Shown here: one piece after another, positions 45,201 to 60,200 of the stretch | Layout of the letters: each line of letters opens with the position of its first letter | How positions within the stretch are numbered: position 1 is the stretch's first letter | Assembly (NCBI RefSeq): GCF_901709675.1 | Contig: NC_051100.1 | Location: 8,032,786 to 8,096,785, forward strand | From: Syngnathus acus | Taxonomy: Eukaryota; Chordata; Actinopteri; Syngnathiformes; Syngnathidae | Direction: 5' to 3' | Length of the DNA: 64,000 nt | Program-made: the position numbers and the translations under genes | Notes under the pieces: generated by a model | What the model saw: only the letters and a program-made list of their open reading frames with translations | What the model was told of the DNA's origin: nothing | Database searches by the model: none

Positions 45201-48200
45201 ATTTATAGAGCAGAGTAACACTTCTGTCATTATTTAGACTTTAGTGGTCAAAAAGATTCTCAGGACATGATGACGTTTTAGCCTTATCATCAATTTTAAC
45301 AACCTTGCTTCTATTATTTTGTCCTTATTTCTCTTAAACTTCAAGGGAATGGTTACTGAAAGAATTGAACCATATTTAGTTCAGCCAGCACGTCACCAAA
45401 TGTACATTTACTGTACCTGTCACTTTGTATTAACATGCGGTGGGTTAAAAAAAAAAAAAACACCCTGCACCTGTAGGGGGGGGGGGGGCCAGAACATAGT
45501 TTTTCAGGTGTATTGCTTTACATATAACCACAAAAGGTGACATAATATTTGGTTGCCTTGTTCAAGTGAAACCATACACATCAAACACGATTTAAAATGA
45601 GTATCACTCTTTTATGATGGTGATACTCTAAGCCCTTATATTATTTATTAACGAATTTATTTCTTCAAATTAGAGCAACTTAGCAGTGTCTTAGAACATT
45701 TCGGTAAATGCATGAAAAATGCATTTCCACAGTTTTTCTGTGAATAGCTAGAGATAGTTTCCACACAAAAAAATGTCAATAGGTGAATTTGTGAGTATTA
45801 AATCAACCAAACCCCGAGGAATGCTGTCTTATGTGGGGTACCTGTATTCGTAGCTCTTCATTAGTCCATTTTTCTCCCTTACAGCCTGAAACGCAAAAGA
45901 ATACTGATGTGCTGCCCCAGCCAAAGCTCCTAGATGTTCCGGTCATCACCGGTTTGGAAGAGAGCGGAGATACGGCAGAAGCCCCGGAGGACCAAGAGGA
46001 ACTGGAGTTTCCCCATGACCTGCTGCCCAGTCTAGATTTTAGCAGTGACCTGAACATTTGGGAGTCCTCACTCGGGTGAGTGCAAGATGGAAAATAATGT
46101 TTATGCAGGTTACACTTTCATGATCACATTTACACTGTAAAAGTTTATTAGAAAAAAAACCCTTTTGTAACATATTTGGGCCTGTTTTCTAAATTTGGAT
46201 AATTATGGTAAAATGACATCAGCACTCATACACATTCTGTATCATCTAAACAAATGACTCACACCAGCTCTCCTGATTTGCATAACCATACATAAATGCA
46301 AGTAACAATCCTATAAAATGAAAACTTCCTCCGCTATATAATTTATATGTGGGTGCAGATCTGTACCTCATATCAAGTAAAGGTCACAAGGCCTTTCTTT
46401 CTTTTCCCCTCTGTATGAACGTGTATGAGCGCATGTCCCGGGCTTGTGTTGACAGGCTTCAGACTAGCAAAGCAGGAACTGCATATGAGCAGGTGAACCC
46501 CCTGCTGGCTGGCTTGCAACATCACATGGAAGTCAGTCCTCTGGTAGTTCTAGATAGCAGGTATTGGACTTGGGTGATGAATAATAGAATCAGAGTGCAT
46601 GGAGTGTTGCAAGATAACAATGCAATGTTATGTTTATGCTTGGATATAATAGTCTTTGCTGTATGGCATTTGTTCCGTCAAAGCAAACTGACAATGTGTC
46701 TCCTTGATGCTTGTGGTGAATTAATATTAATTTGAACGAAAAGAAGTAGCCGTACCATCATAACAACAATCACTGTTAAATTAATTGGTGTCAATAAAGA
46801 AAAAGATTATTATGGATATAAGGTCTGAATATTTGATAAAACAATTTTTTTAATTGTGTGAATGTACCTAATGTTGCTTACAGTGAGTTTATTCATTATG
46901 GTCATGATAAAGATAAAGGTACCTTATTTGTCAAATGGATCTCTGCCAAATCACAGAGATTCAGATGATCCCACAACATTGTGTAGAATGGCTTAACCGG
47001 GTTCCGCTGTGGTCTAACTGTTGTATTATTCAGCTTAGTGTTTTGTTTTGCAGTGTCATTGCGTTCATCAGTGATTGATTTGTGCACCCTTAGTCATTTT
47101 TACCCTGTAACATTTAAATATCAATTTTTTCATATCTAGAATTAAGTGCTGTTATTTATTGGCAACCAACTGTTTTGAAACAGCTGGTGATAGGCACTAA
47201 TGTTGCATTGTGCGTGCACGTGTGAGTGCAATGCTTGAGACTTGTCAACCACAAACGGAGTTGTGTGGCATCATGGAATGAGCAGCTGCGTGTCTGAAAG
47301 TCCACACTCTTAACTATGTCACCCTACCCTCGTTCGTCTCAGGCCTAATGGCGACGACCCACCCCTCGCAGATGCCCCACCGTCACCTGAACCCATTGCC
47401 ACACCTCACCCAGATGGCCAACACTTGACCCCTCCTTCATGTGCGCTTCTCGACCAGGAGCTTCTGGAAGCCTTTCAGGAATGTGAGGAACAAATGGCCT
47501 CACTGAGCGGTTCTCATCTCAAAGAGCCCATCAGCACCAAGCATGAAAAAGTTGAAGAAGGGGATAGGAAAACTGGACAAGCAACGATTACAATGTGTGC
47601 TGAGTCATCATCACTGCCTCAAGTTGCAGACCAGTCTGGACATAGTAACAGCGAGCTCATAAACAGAAATCCACATGGAAACAGTGAGACAGGGAACAGC
47701 CAGATGGATACAGTTATGTTTAGTTTCAGGGACTACATACTTGGAATAGAAAACCCTGAACCAGAAGAGGCAACAAAAGAATATGATGATTGTCACAGAC
47801 TCACTGGAGATGTTAACACAAAGGATTTTAATAGCAACATTGTGGAGGAAGACATAGATAGAAATGAAGAGTGTGTCCAAATAAATACTGCAAAACAGAT
47901 TCCTACATGTACTTTAAATCCAAGTAACTTGGACAAAAATGTATTGGAGGAATTGCAGACCAAGCACGCAAGATCAGACAATCCCAGTCATGCTGATGAT
48001 GACACACAAATGATTTGTTCAAGCAATGCACTGGATGATCCTGCACACAATAAAAGGATGAAAAAGAAAGACAAAAAGAAGCACAAGAAAAAGAAAAGGA
48101 CTGAAGTGGAGGATAGGACGCCAGGACAAGCCGGGAAGGGATTAGAGGCTGTTCCACTTATAAATACAGGGAATCACTGTCAATCTGAACCAATTGCATC

Positions 48201-51200
48201 TTCAGTGCCATGCAAAGAGACTATGATGTTTGGATCACAGCCTCATGATGGCTTTTGTCGCAAGGGAACACCAAGCCCCTCCCAGTCATCTACTCATAGC
48301 CAACAGGGTCATTTTATTGACTTGGCCGGTTCTGCATCCAATTCTGTTCTTTCACATGCTAATCAATCTGACAACATAAATGTAATGGATGCGCAGTGTG
48401 ACAAAAAGAACAACACTGGCAATATTCCACAGAGCGCACAACATAAAGTCGGGAGTGTCATTGATAAGCTCGTCCAAGCTAGCGCTGATAAGGCTTCAGA
48501 AAATCAATCACGTGAGGATATCGTTTGCACTGAAGCACAGATACAGAAAACGGAGAGCTCATCTTGCCACATTCAAGCTTATGTGGGAGAGCGTTGCGTG
48601 GAGAGAGCCATTGAAGATGCCTTAGTGGAGGCTGCTGCGTTGCCACTAACAACACCCACGATGCGAGAAGTGATAAAAAGTGAGGGAGAAAGCGTGAGCT
48701 GTGATTCATGGGAGGGAGTAGCTACAAAAGCTATCGCAGGCATTGGGAAAGCAGAAGCAGAAAGACACCCCGAGGGAAACGAAGAAATTAAGGTACTCTT
48801 GGATAATAGTGTTCAGCTTTCATCTGTCTGTTGCTCACTTAGTTTCCCTGCTAGTGAGGAAAGCAGCAGCAGCAGCAGCAAAATGCCACACACTTCGACT
48901 GAGAGTTGCTCAAAAGGACAGATGGAGACAGAGGCAGCGATATCTCCAGCAGAAGAGGGCGACGGAGAAAAGGAGCCACTCGGGTTAGAAGGCAATTTTA
49001 TTCATCTTCCCCATGGGATAGTTGCTAGTGCTGATCATCTGAATGATAGCGCTGCAGGACCGGAGGGAGCAGGAGTGGCTGTGTGCAGTTTATTCAGCCT
49101 TCCAGAGGGGGCTGCTAGAGAAGCTGAGAAAAAGCCGTGTCCACCCAATGATGTTGCAGTGTCATGTGTGAAGTCACCGAGCAGCGGTGAGACGGACATT
49201 ACCGGCACAGACAGCCTGTGCACGAAGGAGGAGCTCACTGCAGCATTTTCACCTTTGCCACTTTCTAACCAACAAAGCAAGACAGAAAATGGAGCCAGCA
49301 GCCAGCACAATTTGAATTCTGAGGAGCTACCTTGTTCAGGAACAACTTGTGAGGCGTCGGCCATCACAGAGACCTCACTCACTTCTACCAGCAACGATCA
49401 ACAGGTTCGACTTGAAAGAAGCACACCCGAATCCACGCCTACAGAGAAAGAAGTTGAGATTCAAGAGAACCCATCTGGTAGTGTGGGTAAGTCTACTCGT
49501 GACAAAATTGGAGGCAGCAACAGAGTTCGCTTTGTGGACAGTGTGAAAGAAGATCGGAGTGTCACTATAGAGGTGACGAACATGGCAACGCCGGCTTTGA
49601 AATGTGCGTCTTTGCCTCCGTTGACGGTACATGAGAGTTTGTACCATCCAGTTGTTGAGGCCAGCTATATTTATCCAGACTTCCTGAGCTTAGAGAAGCC
49701 AGAAACCAGCTGTGATGTCACTTTTACCAAGGATGAAGCCACACCAATGTCCAAGAATGACGTTCTTTTGGATCCACAAGATAGATCCAAGAATACGGAG
49801 AACAAGCCATCAGTTGAAGACAGAAAAAGGCCAACTGAGGAAAATCTTGATTGTGCAGAACATTGTGACTCTCTCGATAAAGCCATACTTCCTGCAGGTG
49901 CTGCTTCCGAACCAGCAAAAAGCGCTGAAGTGCCTATAGATCTCACCAAGAATGAAGTTAATAAATCAACAAATGAGGAGCAAAGAGAAAAGTCAACCAG
50001 TGAACAACCAGATGAAAAAACGGATCTGACGTTAACCCCAAAAGATATAAACCCACTTGAGATAAAAAAGGACAGCAAGGAACCAATTAAGTGTGACATC
50101 ACAGAGGAGATAAAAAATGATGCCATTGTGGTCGAAGAAAGAGAAAGTTCAAATTCTGTCAATAATACTGCGTTTAAGTCAATAGGAGATGTCTTCACGG
50201 AGTCTCCCGAGCTTTCCATCGATCTTGATAACATTTCTAATACTGAAACTGCAATGTTGACTCGCTCAGTCTCTCCTCAGACAAAATACAGAGACCTCAG
50301 TGGTGAGCCTCCTGCTGAGTTTGATCAACCGCCCTCTCACGCACTAGTTAGCACAGAGCCGAACAAATGTAGGAAAGACTCAAAGTCTGTGGCTCCTGCT
50401 GACCCAATAAAGGTTGAACCAGTAGTTTCAGAGATGATAGCCACTGGGCAGTCGATTCCTGTTCGCGATCAATGTCCCAGTAATTCCATGTCAATACTGC
50501 AACCCCAAGGCCTTTTGTCAAGTGACTTGGACGTTGTTGATGAGTTTGAAGTCTCTCCGTCTGAAGGAATTGATAATGCTACCGCTGAATATGACAGTAC
50601 TAAGACATGTATGTCTTTAGAAGATGATCAGGAACACGAAGGATCGAAAATGATACAGGAAGATTACAAAATGACACCTTTGCAAGAGGAAAAACAACCA
50701 GAGTGTGTAGTGGCAAATGATGACTCAAGTAATAGAATTACAAAAGCAACACTTGACCTCATAAATGACATCTGCCCACTCAGCTCTAACAAGACCAGTG
50801 GGAAGTGCGAGAAGACTCAACCCTGCCAAGTCAAGGAGAAAAAGAACATGGATGAAAAAACGTCTGCGTCACTCGATGACAATCGAAAGGAAACAGAAGG
50901 CTGTGATGAACTGCAAATAGGAAATGTGACAACACAACAGAATCAAGAGTTGGATAAAGACACTCAAGAAGGAACTGGAGACCTGGAATGCAAATCTCAC
51001 ATCCATAATACTGAACCAAATATTGTGAACAATTTGGAAGCAGAAATGCAAAATGAACTTTATGATGATTCTGATCAGTATTTGCATCAAACGATAGCAG
51101 AAACATTGAAGGCCAACAGGGACACATCAACAGATTTGAGTTCAAATCCTGAAATGAACCGTTTGGCTCAGCAACAGAAGCAACCGCAGCAAGATTTCAT

Positions 51201-54200
51201 CTCCAATTATTCCACAGATGGATTGCCAGGTGGTTGCGTGGAAACATTTGAAGAGGGAGAAAGGACTAACAGCCAACTTAAGCCGATTCCAACGTCCATT
51301 TCTGTCGTGGCAGACCTAGCAGGAGGGGACAGTGGATCTTTTGAACTATCAGAAGTTCAGGGTGAGTTACCTAGAGAAGACAGCAGTATCACCAAACAAG
51401 TGGGTGGAGAGAAAGTTGAAAAGAAGGAATCACAGATAAATTCAGGAGTTGAAAGAATTGTTTCTCCCTCAGGAACAGATTCAATGCATGGCAATGAATT
51501 TCTGAATAGTACAGGTAAGACAGAAAGCGACCAATCAGATTCATTTGGAGAGCGACGAGGGAATCATTTGGCTTTTACTAGCAACGCTGTTTCTGCCGTA
51601 TCTTTATTAGATGACTCGGGATTATCCGTTTCAGAAAAAGAAAGGCCAGATAGTCACGCATGTGACACAGATGTTAGTCCGAGTGATAACAAAGATGCCA
51701 AGATACAAGGAAAAACAATCAATCCTGTTGAAACAGATCACAGTGTTATGAAAACAAAACAGAGTCAAAGTGAGAAGTCTAATATCCCGGATACAATATA
51801 TGAGTCTCTTGAGTCGCAATGCTCCAATCAAAGTTCAGCCATACAAAATGGTTCAGTAACACAAACTCCCATAAAAGGACCTCATGTGGTGGAGGAGACT
51901 GCAGGGGGAAACAATGAGGCTTTAGATGAAGAAAATGCACATTTCCCAGAGAAGGCAACATGTGAGGTTCAAGTTCTAGACAATAAAGCGACTAAGGAGA
52001 ATGGACTTGTGGTTCCTCAAGATGAAGACCCGTCATTTGCTGAGCTTTTGAGAACAGCGGAAAAAGACAATGACACGAGGAGCAATCCACAAGCCATCGT
52101 TGCCACAGACACACCCAGTTTTTCATTACAGAGCGATACAATCCTCTCTCAGGCAGTGCTCTCCCAAACTGAGGAATTTCCCAGTCACATCTGCCTGCCC
52201 ACTCCACCGGCTGATGATGTGGTGCACCCTCCTGCCTTTTCACACGCGTCTACAGACACAGTGGCCTCCCATGTGACAAACAATTCTGTTGGACTCACGA
52301 CACAAGAACCAGACACAAACTGGATAACAGCTCTCAGACAAGCTGCTTCCAATCCTCAGACTGAACAAGAGAGCACAGAAATTACAAGGTAAACGAAAGG
52401 GCATGCGGAGTTGAAATATGTTTATATTCTGCAAGGGAGATGCATTATCTTTTGGCGATAAGTGAACAGAAATTTTGTAATTATTATTAACGATTTGATT
52501 TTTTGGTGTTTTTTTTCTTCTCATTACTTAACTTAACCCCCCTGGAAAAAACAATCCAACACAAAATGAAGCACACCTAATGATTTCTGCACAATATAAA
52601 ATAAATGTCTTCAGACCTATTTGTTGCTTAAAATGTGTTTTGCAGTCTTGTGTAGCTGCACAACACGTTAAACACGTGTGTAGAGTTTTATTGAAGAAAA
52701 CAGGCTTCCAATGAATATGAATGAGGAGGTAAGTACACAGCTACACTTTGTGTTGACCGGAGCTGAGGTCAGATGTCGGGGCCTAATGGAAGTAAAGCGG
52801 CCCTTTATAGTAAAAGGATGACATCAGCTGCGACATCTCCTCGAGTAGAATGGGACTTTTCCTCCTCTTTCACACAGCATGCACAATTTGACACAATACT
52901 ACACACACATTTAAAGCACCAGCAAGACAAACAAACAGACAACTCAGACAACATATTTGTCATTTGGCAGTCGTTCCTCATGCATATGTGTAAAATTAAA
53001 TTGTTTTCTCCTCATTTTTGTTTTCTTCCCCCAGACCCCTTCCATCTCTGGAGTCTCCCCAACAAGAGTTTCTCACTCCTACTGAAGAGGGAGCTGCTCC
53101 TCTGGGGTCAGAGCTAACATCTCAGGAGCAAACAGACATCACAACGCTACATCCTGAAGTGGATCTTGCGCAGCATCTGGACGAGGTCCACGAGCTGAAG
53201 CGGGAGGCAGCAGAAATTGTCCAGAAAGAAGAGGAGCACTTAGAAGAGTACCCGACAAGTAGTAGAGCAATTTCACCACATGAGCTTGCGGAACTCAACG
53301 AGAACACGGTGGAGAAGGGATCTTCGGAACAAAGTCAGAAAATAACACCAAACGGTGAACCTCCAGAGGACAACCCTGAAAACCCAGCCGAGGAAAGCAC
53401 GGAAATAGTCGATCCTGCTTGGGTGCTGCAAAAAATTGGGTAAGTATCAGAGCATCCAAACCTTTACACTCTGAAAATGGATGGAAAGTCACATGTATGT
53501 AATTCACGTCCAAGAAGCCATTTAAATGATCATCATTGTGATCCTTAGGGCTTGATTTTAGTTTTTCTTCTTTGCCAATTGTTATATGCTGCTTTTCATC
53601 TATTATTCTGTTATTGGGCTGTCTCACGAGTTGACTAATATTTGTTGTCTGAAATGATGATTGAAGATTGTCATTCACATTGTATTATGTTGGCTGGCTC
53701 CAGCTCAGATTGAATAATGGTAATAATCAGGATAATGTGTCCATCAGTCACATGACTTTCTTTTCATGAGCTTTTCAAAGTGACTCTCCCATCAATGCTG
53801 CTACAGCAGCCGTCTGACATTCCAGAAGAGCCTTTGTTGCCTGTCAGTCAAAGCACATACCTTGTCCCCGCTGCTGGCCACAAATATTTGGTCTGAGTAA
53901 TTTGTTTGACAGTTGTCAACAGAATGACATGGGCATTACCGCCATCAGCCGGACTTAAATGGAGAAGCATTGCAGAGGTCCTCAAATCATTTCACAGTTG
54001 TTCAATCAGATCTTATAATTGACCCCAAACTGAGGTAGGCTGGCATATTTGGTTTAATGTTTGTTTTATTGGCCCACCAGTCCTCATATTTAGTTATTAT
54101 TAATTTTTTAGATGATAAAATTAGTGTTCCAGTCACAGCAATTTTGAAGCTACCAAATATTCTATTTAACATTGCAGAGAATAGAGCACAAAATCTGCGG

Positions 54201-57200
54201 CGCCTGTGTGTGCGTGTTTTCCCCGCCCCAAGCATGCAGGCACGTCCCCTCCCTCCCTTCCGTTTCTGTCCAGCCCCAGCCTGCCCTCTTGCACTTGGGC
54301 CCTCTGAAGTCATTTGCACACAGCAGACAGTTGAACAAAAGCCAGAGTTCAGGACAAACACTTGAGCAGCATGTGCTGTGTGCCGAGCATGCATGAGTGA
54401 CTCGGCGCTTAGATTGAGCCAGTGACGAGAAGGGACGCTGTCAAGTGGTCTGGAACCGGACAGAAGCTTTTTCCCATCCATTTAATTTGCTTTAATATTC
54501 GTCTATATCCAAGGCAGAAATATGGGTGAGTTGGTTTTAAAGTAACTGCCCTTTTGTGTGTCTGTGTACGTGGTTAAGTAACTCCAGGTGGACATAACAT
54601 ATGGTGGATAGGTAGCTAACTAGGTAAAGGGGAGGATCAAGTAGAAAGATGAGGCGATAAAGAGTTGACTCACACATTTACACGTTTCACCTTCCTCACG
54701 TGATTTGATTTGACACACGATTGAGCTAATGCTGCAATGAACTGTAAATAGATTGGTTGCCATGGTAACTGTAAGTGCATATGGCTCCAATGGCACAAGT
54801 AAAGTAGATAATCACACGCAAGTGATTTAATTCTAAGGTTTTAGGCCTGGTGATAAATTTGATACATTTGTTTACGTTATGACCATTAAGTTAAGAAATG
54901 TGTTTTTTTTTTTCCTCATATTTGTTTCCCAGCAATCCGCATAACTAAACGTGTTCTGACAGCCAGGCTGTCTCCAGGTGTTAGTAAAAGTTCAACTATG
55001 TTTTACACTGAGAAGGAGCACATGTTGCTCTCTTTTGTGACGCTTATATGGAATTTCCTCTGGGTCAAAGTAGAGACGGGCCCGCTGTTTATGTCACCAT
55101 GTCAGCTGATATTTATACACTAAAAAGAATCAATGTCCAGTTTAACTTGCATTCTTGTGCCTGCCTTTGGAGCCACAAGCAGATTATATGACACCATGTT
55201 GTGACTTGGTTTTGTCTATTCCTAGCATGCACAAAAGACTTTGGCATTTAAAGGATTTAGACAAATTACATTGAAGAGTTGTAGGATTTTTCTCATTCAT
55301 CATTTGACAATGACAATATTTAAAGCTCCAAATGTGTAGGATGAACCAGTATGTCTATTTCTTCAATCCGAAACATTTAAAACCCTGTTCTTGTCAGAGC
55401 ACACTCTGCGGATTGCAGAAAGTTGCCACTCACTTTGTTGTAGTTAAACACAAATCCAGAACTTCTTAAAAGTTCAATTGAAATTTTATTGAATGATTGG
55501 GGCCAAATATCACTGGGATGCTTGCCTGCTCCATTACCCGAAACATGCTTTAGTTCTGCAGACTCCCTGGAATATTTTTAGAGCTAAGCAGCAGGCCTGT
55601 CCCAAGTGGTAACAGCTGCACGGTTGTCCATCGCATTGCCCGTCAGATTAGAGCCTGGCAACCCTGATAAGATGAACCTGGACCAGTGCCAAATCCATTC
55701 CTCCAGGTGGCCAATTACGACCAAGCGCACACTAACTAACATGTCAGGCGGAGAAGGATCTTCAACTGCATGCAATTGTAATTCAAAGCCATATTTGGGA
55801 TAGTTTGAGCAAGCTTGTCATTCTTCAAGTCAATACTGAGGTATCGTGAGGTAAGTCTGTATTACTTCTGGTGATGTTCTGTGTTCCACCTCCCACAGAT
55901 CTCCCCTCACTGAGCACTCAGAGAGGAGCGCTCTCTTCCCCATAAGTTCACCCCGACACCTCCCATCCACTCCCCTTCCTGAGCGCCCCACTCCTCCGCC
56001 TGCGTCCCCTTCACCAGAGAAGACGCCACTTGCATCTCCCCTCCAATCTCTTCTTCCTCCAGCTCCTGCCTCCCCTTCTGTGCCATCCAGTCATCGGAGT
56101 GATGACCCCTACCCAACCTCTGCACCTTGCCACCTTCTTCTAAGGTATAATTATTTCCTGAAATTGTTCTTTTGCTTCGTATGAGAGTTACAAATTTGTT
56201 TGTTTGTGTTGGTAAATGTGGGTTAAGCTGTTTTTTTTTTTTCCAAGTGTGCTTTCAGATCAGATGGTAGTCGTGCCCAAGTGTGACACTAGTCCTTTTA
56301 GCCTGCTTGATGAAAATTAGCCAGCTGATCCGCTGATCAGGAGAAATCAAATCTGCTTTAAAAGTGTTAATTCTTGAAAAGAAAAGAAAAACACCAACAA
56401 TATTATACATCATCAACCAGTAAAAATACAGTTTAAAAAGATGGTGTTGATTTGCAATAACAATTTTTTTTTTTTAATGAAATTATTATTTTTTCACTTG
56501 ATAAGATCCTTGATGGTCTTCATTCCAACAAGCTTATGTACTTATTTCTTGCACAATTAAGATTTTTATCTGAAATTATAACTATCACATAGTAGGATCT
56601 GATAAATATGCTAAATATACCATATCCTAAAATATTGTTTGTTGGGTTAGTACTTGCAAACACACATCAACAATCTCACAAATGCACAATTTCAATTTAG
56701 GAGCTCAAAGCTTTTAACCTGCAACACAAATAGTGCTCTGTACTCCTTTTAGCACTCTCATATCTTCCTGCACGATACAGTGCAGTGTTTTTTTTACCTC
56801 CACCAGATGGACTCTCTCCACTCTTGTGACACTCATACTATACCGTACTATACAATGCAATCACTTAACATAGTACATACATATTATTATCAATTTGTAA
56901 GTTTATTATTAACTTTGGATTTACACACTAATTTTATACACATTTTCTCACAAATAGATTAAGTCTATGTGGTTATATTTACTTTATTTAGCCTTAGACC
57001 AAATGTAAACGTCTTCGCTATTTGTTTAGAAGCCTTTTCATTACAATCCCATGTGGCAAGGGTCTTTTTAATGCTGCTCGTAGTGACCTTGATTTCACAT
57101 GTTATAAATTTTTCAGAAGAAGCTGTCACTGCTTTATTTTTTACTTCCAAAGTGCGTTGAATATTTGATGGCTTTCTCTGGTTTGTATATGAGGTTAAAG

Positions 57201-60200
57201 TGAGACTCGGAAAAAAAAAAAGCTCATTCATGAATAGCACATCACACAAGTAAATGCTTTTTTGTTGCATGCTTTGAACATGAAACTGGCTGTGCCAATC
57301 AATACTTAGCATGTGGGCTGGTGTGAGGGGGTGGCATTTTCTCTTGTTCCCTCTGGCTGTTGAAAATCGACCATTAGGCCCTTTTGAGAGGAGAATCATG
57401 TTCATATTCCCTGAACATCCATGGATGGTCTACATGCAAGCCACCCCCCACCTCCCCTCAAGCAAAAAAACAAAACCTGCTGCTATGTTGCATGCTGTGT
57501 AGTGGAACTGAAGAGTTTCCATTTTTCAGTCAATATATCATCATTCATATTTTCAAGTGCTGCAGGCAGTTCCTTCACATCTTGTCATGAATGCACAACT
57601 GACTCACCCTCCTTAAATTTCAGAGCCCCCTTGTTCCCATTGCTCCTTGGACAATCAATAGGAACTTTCTGAACCTTGTTTCTGCTCTTATTTCATCCCA
57701 AGTGACTTGTTGTATAGCAGATGTCTTAAAATAAGTTGAAGCACATTACTGGCCTATCATATCCTTAGAGCAGCACACAGGAATATTTAGAAAATCTAAA
57801 TGTAATTAAGCCTCTCATTCACATTTTTTTTGAATTTTGAAACTAAATTCTCTTTGTCTATATGTGCTTTGTGACGAGTTCAGGGTTAGCCAATTGAGTG
57901 AGGATAAGTCAATAAAAAACGGATGGATGGATTTTTATCTGAATTCTGAGTGGCACAACTTGAGGTCTGCTGAAATAATAGATTTGGATTTATGTGCCTA
58001 CTGGTATAGAATTACTGGGCTGCGGAAGTGGACTAGACTCAAATCAAATCACTTGCATTGTGTCTGAGCCCTTTGTTTACTCCAGATATATCAGTAACTG
58101 TGGGAAATAGATGCTTAAAGTATTTTTCCATACAGATTCTGGATGATACATGAGTGTGTGGAAGAAAGGCAAAAAAGCATGAGGCATCATTTCTCAAGGA
58201 TGCTTTAAAAGGAAGCAACTGTGTCTCTTTTAGGGGCTTCTATTGTTTGATTCCCCCCCCTGGATGGCTGTTAGTTGTCTAGAAAAATAGGCTGCTTGTC
58301 TTTTTAAAGGCGCAGGCGTCTGCTGCTTCTGTGAGGGGCGTCAAAGGGAAAGGAAGGGGGAGGAGGCAATGTGTGCAGCATCACAGCTCAAATAGAGGTA
58401 TCGCACATGCATTACAACAAGAAAGCTGGATTGCCATTTGGATTGTTATCGTTTTTGGATTAGTCTATCCTTGTACTTTCATTCTTCAGCATCAGTTTAC
58501 AAATGAAAAGAATCATGTCCTCGTTGTGCGGGAGCTGAGGCTGAGAGACGCTATGCATAAATTGACGAGCATTTAATCATCCGGTGATTTGATGCGAGGA
58601 GCTGGACGAGGTCATTCTCTGCAGTGCTGGCGCTCGCTTCTGCTTGCTGCAAGGATCAGCGCAAACGGAAGAGGGACTTTTTGAGGGAGCAGGTGGATGT
58701 GGACAGCGGCTGAAGTGCAGGCGCAGGTGGGGGGAGCGAAGGTAGCTGACAATGGGAGCCAACGAATCCATGGATAAAGGACAAACCTTCTGTCCGACTC
58801 AAGAACACATGTGAGTCTCCAGCTTCTTCAAATCCAGGGCTGTTTATTTATTTTACTTAAAAATCACCATCCTCTGCATTGATGTTAGGCTGTGCGTAGC
58901 AGCCTTTGTTGTCATTTGGTTTTGTGATGTCGTAAAAGGATCAGCGCACATGCGCAGTCTCGTGCACATGTGAATCATTTATATATATATTTGGGCTATG
59001 GAAGCCAGATGGAGGCAGGCTGATGTTTTGCGCTGCTCCTATTGTCGCCAATGTTGAACTGGAGCAGAGTGTGCAGCAATACGGCTGGATGAGAGAGTTA
59101 GAGACAGGGCAAGAACGTTCCACTTAGTTTTATTTATAGCTTGGACAGTTCTGCACTTGGGAGCAAGGCTGCAAGATGGGGGAAGGTGTCATTTATAATG
59201 TAGGGATGAATGATTTATTGCAAGAAAAGCTTTTGCTGACTATGGACTGAAAACATGAATTTGCTTCATATTGCTGGATAGTTGTGTGAGTATTTAATGT
59301 GCTCACTGTTATAACCCTGAAGGAAGCATGCAGTCAATGAGGTTATTATGTGTTGTGGTGAAGTAAAAATGTGAGTCACTTTGATGGATGTTGGGAATTG
59401 TCTTCTGGTACCTTGAATCTGATCTCATTATCGCCCTGGTAATCTTTCTCCTTGCTGCTCATGAGACACTGTGGTTTTTAATGTGCCATCTGTCTGCTCT
59501 CAATATGTCAGATTAGGATGGGTGGGATTACCTCATTCTTAGAATGGGAACTCAATTGTTTTGACATGCATTCAGGATTTGGTTGTTTTCTTCCTAGCTG
59601 GGAAAATGGTTAATTTTTCTTGCAATTGCAACTGATTCGAGCTCTTGTCTCAATCATTGTTAACACCTTATGATGTTCCCCCATCATCAAATGACACTTA
59701 ATACCAAACAATTTAAGCGGTTTCTTGAAAACCCAAAATAGCTGCTTCACAGGAAGTACAGTTCCCATGACATCATCATTATTGCCATCTTTATCATCAC
59801 CACTTTTTTAAGCACTATTGAAGAGGGTCATAACATACAATAGCTCCCTCTGTTGGTTTGTTGACATTAATTCAGAGTGTAAGTACCATTGAAGGGACAT
59901 GATTAAATCAATATATAAAAATATGGAATTTGAAATATAGGATACAGATCCTATGACAGATTAAATTTACTGTAGTGCACATGTCTCAATTTCCAGACAC
60001 CCCCTAATACTTCAGTGGGGAAAGATTTGCGCTCAAGAACCACAAATAATTTGTAAATTGGTCAGAGACCAAGTCATTCATATACTACATGCATTGTCTG
60101 TTTTATTGCTGGATAGTTGTGTTTTTTTATTTTATTTCTTACAAAGTGCTTCAGATATGTTATAATCTTAATTATATCTATTTTACATAATGCTTATTTT

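Noticed and set aside
47425-47427. Start of the giant tacc2 frame at a TTG
   Set aside because: Not an initiation site: the exon begins at 47343 after an acceptor and continues the frame of the exon ending 46075.
49671-50234. 187-codon minus-strand frame
   Set aside because: Lies wholly inside the tacc2 giant exon, and its serine-rich composition is the mirror of the sense codons.
54520-54530. ATGG followed by GTGAGT as a coding first exon of tacc2
   Set aside because: It would enter the 55899 exon in phase 1 and hit a stop within about 20 codons.
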